From: Odontocerum albicorne
Lineage: Eukaryota; Arthropoda; Insecta; Trichoptera; Odontoceridae
DNA length: 64,000 bases
Direction of reading: 5' to 3'
Assembly: GCA_949825065.1 (NCBI GenBank)
Contig: OX463866.1
Coordinates: 1,689,001 to 1,753,000, forward strand
In this document: piece by piece, positions 59,916 through 64,000 of the stretch
How the letters are laid out: every line of letters starts with the position of its first letter
Numbering within the stretch: the first letter of the stretch is position 1
Notes under the pieces: generated by a model
What the model saw: only the letters and a program-made list of their open reading frames with translations
What the model was told of the DNA's origin: nothing
Databases searched by the model: none
Made by a program: the position numbers and the translations under genes

Positions 59916-59974
59916 TGCGGCGTAATCAAAGAGAACAGATCTTCAAACTTTTTTATACAAGCACATAATCTTCT

Positions 59975-60400
59975 TATTAAACGTGAGAAAAAGACGCCAA
60001 ATCCACATAATATATCTACTGTATAATATCATTAACTGCTCCGCCCCCCCATCTTATCTCGTTGAAATTTTAGGGCGTCTTTCCGATCATGGATATACGC
60101 TACGCTCAAACAGAGATTGTTTATTGGCCTTCCCAGTTCACAGCTCAATTTTTTTACATCGTCTTTTAATGGCCATGCAGTGAGACCCTGGAACCAGTTG
60201 CAAACCAATGTTAGACTCGCTCCGTCCTTGGCATGCTTTAAGAAACGACTGAAAAAAACTCTTAATTTCTAGTCAGTAATATAACGTGTTTCATTCCTGA
60301 TTTACCTTTACTCTCCACCATCCCTTCCTTTTCCTTTGATTGATGATATCTCACTTTATATTAAAAGGAATGTTCGTCTTTGTGAGGTTTTACCTCAAGA
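59975..60400 (+). mobile_element. LINE-A copy F
   Basis: gccaaatccacataatatat through the C-terminal block and 3' UTR to tgttcgtctttgtgagg. More diverged than the others and lacking the tail. Confidence 0.8.
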
Positions 60401-60517
60401 GAATATCCTCTTATTGCACAAGGTTGACTACAAACAAACTCTAAAAATGAAAACTGGTACATTTTCGAAACGTCGGCATCATAGGCTAAACCACGCGGTA
60501 CAATACTTCGAAAGGCT
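60401..60517. other. Unassigned; PLE-like word
   Basis: acattttcgaaacgtcggca resembles motifs in PLE 3' ends (GAAA box region), but the rest of a hammerhead core is missing. No gene. Confidence 0.3.
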
Positions 60518-60720
60518 TTTTTTTTTTTTTTTTACCTGGCGAGTTTATTGCTACGTGGCAATCTCTTCCAACCAACCATAAATATGTTTTTATAGGCCCT
60601 AAGTGTTAACCAGACTGGAATCCTATTTAAAAAATCTGGGTTCCAGCGGGGATCGAACCCGCAACCTCCGGATCGGCAGACAAGTCTCTTACCACCAGGT
60701 CACGGAGGTCGTCAGGAGGA
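60518..60720 (-). mobile_element. SINE-1, best copy, with target duplication
   Basis: Minus strand: CGACCTCCGTGACCTGGTGG (box A region), GCGGGTTCGATCCCCGCTGG (box B), TCTGGTTAACACTTAGGGCC, TGGTTGGTTGGAAGAGATTG, CTCGCCAGGT and a poly(A) of about 17. Flanked by aggctttt and aggcttta, consistent with a 7-bp duplication (aggcttt). The head is clearly tRNA-like and the tail is that of LINE-A. Confidence 0.85.
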
Positions 60721-60969
60721 GGCTTTATACAACTAATACAAAAAACCGTGAAAGCCTCGAAACATATTTATACCAATACATGTTATTTTTGCATATTCAA
60801 ACAATTTACGTGTTTTTTTATGTACGAGTATTATACGTATTTGTCAAAAAAAAAAAACACTTTTTTAAAACGAAATACATTATTATCAAACGAGTTTGAT
60901 ACAGAACATCGGTAATTTTGCTTAACATCACGTCTATAATTGACAATGATGACGCTCTTCATGTGTTGT
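60721..60969. other. No gene recognised
   Basis: AT-rich; a 10-A run near 60847. Confidence 0.5.
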
Positions 60970-60992
60970 TTAACCCTTCCTTCCCTGTGTTG
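60970..60992. mobile_element. MITE-P1 terminal stub
   Basis: TTAACCCTTCCTTCCCTGTG is the reverse of the MITE-P1 right end, alone in this place. The rest is absent. Confidence 0.6.
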
Positions 60993-61017
60993 ATTCCCTG
61001 ATTCCTGTTTTAGGTTA

Positions 61018-61078
61018 TGTTAGATTAGAATAGATTAGATTAGATTACATAAGATTAGATTAGATTGGATTGGATTAA
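61018..61078. repeat. Degenerate (TTAGA)n microsatellite
   Basis: tagattagattagatta with single-base variants over about 60 bp. Confidence 0.85.
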
Positions 61079-61298
61079 GTCAAACAGCTTATCGCATATG
61101 CCAGTTAAATACTCGCATGATTGAAAAAAACACCATTCAAACAATATGTTAATAAAGGTGAGATTTAGACTTTTAAAGTTCAAGGAATATAATTCATTGG
61201 ACAATAATAGCGAAATACCACACTCAAATTAGTATATGACGTATAAATACTAAGGATTTTGCATTTTAACGCAAAAACACACGGACAATAAGATAATA

Positions 61299-61919
61299 TT
61301 AGGTGTTAACATAAGTTGTGTCCGTTTTTTTCCAATTTTAAAAATGAGCACCAAAAGTAAAACAAAATGGTAAAGGTTATACGTCATTCGAAAGGAAATG
61401 TTCTGCTCTACAAGATATTGTGTTTGCTTTTACGTTACATATAATATATTATTTGATTAGAAGCCTTCAAAATGGAATGTCAAGTAGATGAATGTGAGTA
61501 TTTTCGACACCTCCTGTTCGCGTTCAATCGAAAGAATAAAGCTGCCAAAGCTGCTCGCGATATTTACGAACTGTACGGTGAAGATGCTATTAATGAAAGG
61601 ACAGCTCGTCGATGGTTTTTGCGTTTCAAAGACGGTTATTTCGACCTGAAAGACATGGAACGTTCCGGACGACCAGTCGACTTCGATGAGGACCGCTTAA
61701 ACCAAATTATTCGTGAAGATCCCCTTCAAACGACCGTAGAATTGGCTGAGCAGATGAATTGTAGTCACATGACTGTATACCGCCATCTTAAATCAATGGG
61801 AAAAGTCCAGAAGTTTGGCGCTTGGGTTCCACATGTTTTGAGTGAAAACAACAAAAATCAACGTTCGACAATTTTTAATTGTGGAAAAAACTATCACAAC
61901 TTAGTATGTTAACATCCAA
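61299..61919 (+). mobile_element. Short mariner Mar6: DNA-binding domain only
   Basis: 621 bp. Left end TTAGGTGTTAACATAAGTTG, right end CAACTTAGTATGTTAACATC then CAA, with TA at 61297 and 61920. Same family as Mar5. The deletion removed the whole catalytic domain but left both ends and an open N-terminal frame. Confidence 0.9.
61472..61912 (+). CDS. Mar6 protein: mariner DNA-binding domain, 146 aa, intact
   Basis: Residues ~1-60 form the first HTH (RHLLFAFNRKNKAAKAARDI, ERTARRWFLRFKDG) and 66-70 the GRPV hinge. Residues ~75-110 form the second HTH (TTVELAEQMNCSHMTVYRHL) and WVPHVLSENNK is the linker that precedes the catalytic domain in mariners. The reading frame then runs 20 residues through the deletion joint (STIFNCGKNYHNLVC) to a stop inside the right end. 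All conserved residues of the bipartite binding domain are there and no stop interrupts it. The ATG has an upstream context (ttcaaaATGG) identical to the three copies in Mar5. Such a protein could bind the ends without cutting. Confidence 0.85.
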   Translation: MECQVDECEYFRHLLFAFNRKNKAAKAARDIYELYGEDAINERTARRWFLRFKDGYFDLKDMERSGRPVDFDEDRLNQIIREDPLQTTVELAEQMNCSHMTVYRHLKSMGKVQKFGAWVPHVLSENNKNQRSTIFNCGKNYHNLVC

Positions 61920-61921
61920 TA

Positions 61922-62403
61922 TATTAGTGGAGTTAGTTTAAAACGTAACTTTTATTTCTCATTGACATGACATATTGCGAAATTATCAAATAATAACAAT
62001 AAATACTAGGCCACAATAAAAAAATCTAGTTAATTTATATAACTTTGAACCGAAATATAATTATCCACGAGCAATTAACAAAATTAGTTGAAACCTTGAT
62101 TCAAATCGTAAATATTTTATCGTTCAAATGTCATCGGATTTGTCATTTCATTTTTGTCATTTACGCAAAAAACCATTTGCATATTTTTATGAATTTATGT
62201 CCGTTGTTAAATAGAAAGATATTTTGTCAAATTATTGACCACTTGTGAGGTCAAAAATCGATTTTACGACCTCAAGAAGAAAAATAACAAATTAAAACTG
62301 ACATACATACCTTTATTTTTTTTCAATATTATTTTATCTTTTAAAGTTTGTTTTTATTGAATATTAAAAAAAAACTTTTTGTTTAAATATTTTTTAATCC
62401 ACG
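61922..62403. other. AT-rich, no gene recognised
   Basis: Several short frames (e.g. 62045-62248) without motif. Confidence 0.5.
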
Positions 62404-62920
62404 TGTAATGTTAATATGCTAATCTTATCATATACTCTTATCCACTTCCAATAAATATTATTCATGCAAACCAATGTTACGCTTATCAATGTTAACCATA
62501 TCTGTTCAATGTTACTACATCCAATAAATATTAGTGTTATCACGTGGATGTCAAACTTAACTCAATGTATTATGTTTAAATTTATCATCTGTCTGAATTA
62601 TCACGAGCTACGATATATACAAATTCAATAAAGATTTCATATCACTAAATGGAAGTAAGCAGCGAACGATACATTCCAGATAAATCGCCTGATATCGATT
62701 TAACCTTAAGGACAACGATAACATACACGACAAATTCCTTCTTAATCTATCTAAGGGTCGAGCGTATGGTTATCTTTGCTTTAAATAGGGCGTCATATCA
62801 GAGGCCGCAATCGTCATTCTTAAAGCCACTACGATGTTAACATCATCGTTATTATTACTTCTATAATACTGTTAATATTATACTTCAATGTAATTCAACG
62901 ATTATACAAATAAAATTACA
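62404..62920. mobile_element. Candidate solo LTR
   Basis: Begins TGTAAT and ends ATTACA (terminal inversion). A TATA-like tttaaatag lies at about 62780 and AATAAA at about 62909, in the order expected for U3-R-U5. No target duplication can be seen and no internal region is attached. Weaker than 9541-10091. Confidence 0.35.
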
Positions 62921-62957
62921 CAGTTGAAATTCTAAAAGTGTTTTCGTTGCAAAAGGC

Positions 62958-63732
62958 CATAACACACGTATTTCTCCTGTTACACAAAGAGGGTCTGCTT
63001 CTAGCGTTAGCTTATTCGTTAGGAAGAATATCAGCCAGGATTCTTCTCATACTGCTAGGCGGTACCGAGACTATATCCACAGTGTCACTCAGTTAGTTCA
63101 ATATCTCTATACCACGCGTGACTGAGTGTTTAACCATGATATTCCTTCAGTAAGTTGGTATGTAGAACAGAGGGTGATTCCTTGCACGGGCATATTTATT
63201 GGGACCATATAAACTTAATGCTTCTAGTATCGCGGGACAGTTAAAGCAACCTTGAAAAACCTTAAGTAGGAATAACGCAATGGATTCTTGCCTTCTTGTT
63301 TCGAGGCTTCTATAGTTACACACCGTGAGAAGTTCGACATAGTGAGCATACTCATATTTTGGGTAATCCCCCTTTGTTCTGTACCATAGATATCTGGGGA
63401 CTTTATTTTGTATTTGTTTTATATTATTCTTATATTTGAGCTGATGAAGAGCCCAAACTGTAGATGCATATTCTAATTTAGTTCTTATTAGATAATTATA
63501 TAAGTTTCGAAGGATATCGGTACTGTTAAATTCTCTTGATATTCTCATTATAAAACCGAGTAGTTTGTAACAGTCCGATATCAAAAGCAAGACATGGTTA
63601 ATGAACGTGAGTCTGACATCAAAGGTTACGCCCAAATCTTTGAATTCAGAAACTCTGTTCAATGTTACTCCCTGTATAGTATACTGATGGTGGATTGGTG
63701 AAAATAATAGACTAAAGGATACACAGACCACG
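62958..63732 (-). mobile_element. LINE-J copy 2, 5'-truncated
   Basis: Minus strand, colinear with the last ~240 codons and the 3' UTR of LINE-J (gctaacgctagaagcagacc). It lacks the poly(A) and begins at the KCVCVSY equivalent. Confidence 0.9.
62985..63731 (-). pseudogene. LINE-J ORF2 C-terminal fragment, copy 2
   Basis: FSPIHHQYTIQGVTLNRVSE, FKDLGVTFDVRLTFINHV, RNLYNYLIRTKLEYASTVWA, YLWYRTKGDYPKYEYAHYVE and YGPNKYARARNHPLFYIPTY, then an in-frame TGA where LINE-J reads on (RTNIMAKHS). It differs from the full LINE-J by scattered substitutions and a two-residue insertion (YEYAHY). No catalytic motif. Confidence 0.9.
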
Positions 63733-63779
63733 GTCCGATCGACTGTCTAAAACCATTTAGACAGTCGATCGGAGCGTGG
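63728..63779. repeat. 24-bp inverted repeat at LINE junction
   Basis: Arms 63728-63751 and 63756-63779 (tccgatcgactgtctaaa / tttagacagtcgatcgga cores) with a 4-nt loop and one mismatch. Both arms are the same LINE-B segment in opposite directions. Confidence 0.9.
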
Positions 63780-64000
63780 TTGTTATTGCGACAGGATTTT
63801 GAGTACTTGGGATTGCAAGAGGAATGACTCGTGGAAAAGATTTGTGTGGGCTCCTGAATGTGGGTTTCTTCTTGTTGTTTTGTATTTGTGTTTCTGTATA
63901 TTTTTGTTTTTATTTTTATTCTTATGATTGTGCGCGATATATTATAAGATGAACATTTTTGGTCTTTCTGGAGTGATGATGTGTGAGGAGTTTGATTTCG
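63756..64000 (+). mobile_element. LINE-B copy g, continues past window end
   Basis: gacagtcgatcggagcgtgg, ttgttattgcgacaggattt, ggtctttctggagtgatgat, and on to the window end at gtttgatttcg. Plus strand. Confidence 0.85.

Overview
This is a eukaryotic, almost certainly arthropod (insect-like) genomic window. It is AT-rich and I see no intact cellular gene, canonical tRNA or rRNA. Nearly everything recognisable is a transposable element (TE), usually truncated, nested or internally deleted. The mixture of mariner, piggyBac, pogo, hAT, Harbinger, RTE-like and Jockey/CR1-like LINEs, GIY-YIG Penelope-like elements (PLEs) and tRNA-derived SINEs fits a large repeat-rich arthropod genome. The species cannot be named from sequence alone.

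Family names used here are local labels. LINE-A is a 5'-truncated LINE whose 3' tail is shared with SINE-1. LINE-B is a second LINE, mostly on the minus strand. LINE-J is the one near-complete LINE (37585-40929, intact 953-aa ORF2). LINE-G, RTE-F and RTE-H are RTE-like fragments. MITE-P1 and MITE-P2 have TTAA ends. Tc-D is a Tc1/mariner-superfamily deletion derivative.

Layout. 0-5 kb: LINE-A end, PLE, RTE fragment, SINE-1. 5.4-7.9 kb: a mariner inside a mariner. 7.9-12.1 kb: TTAA MITEs, a candidate solo LTR and a decayed piggyBac gene with a recognisable intron. 12-17.6 kb: LINE scraps, two satellite-like arrays and a PLE with an inverted end. 18.0-19.7 kb and 29.1-30.6 kb: one composite block (MITE-P1, RT fragment pair, Tc-D) present twice in opposite orientation. 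19.7-24.7 kb: (TTA)n array at a LINE-B end, pogo element with an expanded terminal repeat, LINE-B. 25-28.5 kb: LINE-A split by a mariner, then a mariner split by a hAT MITE. 31.5-34.3 kb: a complete hAT element with perfect 8-bp duplication and a decayed BED-finger transposase. 37-41.3 kb: RTE-H array split by LINE-J. 43.7-50.7 kb: PLE, LINE and SINE mosaic. 51.4-52.5 kb: foldback mariner. 52.7-55.1 kb: minisatellites. 56.4-56.9 kb: Harbinger-like element with a MADF fragment. 57.6-60.4 kb: LINE-A inside Tc-D, and a minisatellite grown from LINE-B sequence. 61.3-61.9 kb: short mariner keeping only an intact DNA-binding ORF. 62.4-64 kb: candidate LTR, truncated LINE-J, LINE-B.

The elements interact rather than forming operons. 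SINE-1 carries the LINE-A tail and probably uses its machinery. Internally deleted DNA transposons keep termini that a full-length relative could mobilise in trans. The insertions can be dated relative to each other from nesting. I did not find convincing evidence of a new biological system. The best leads are the hammerhead-like cores in PLE 3' ends, the binding-domain-only mariner ORF and the tandem arrays that start from TE termini.
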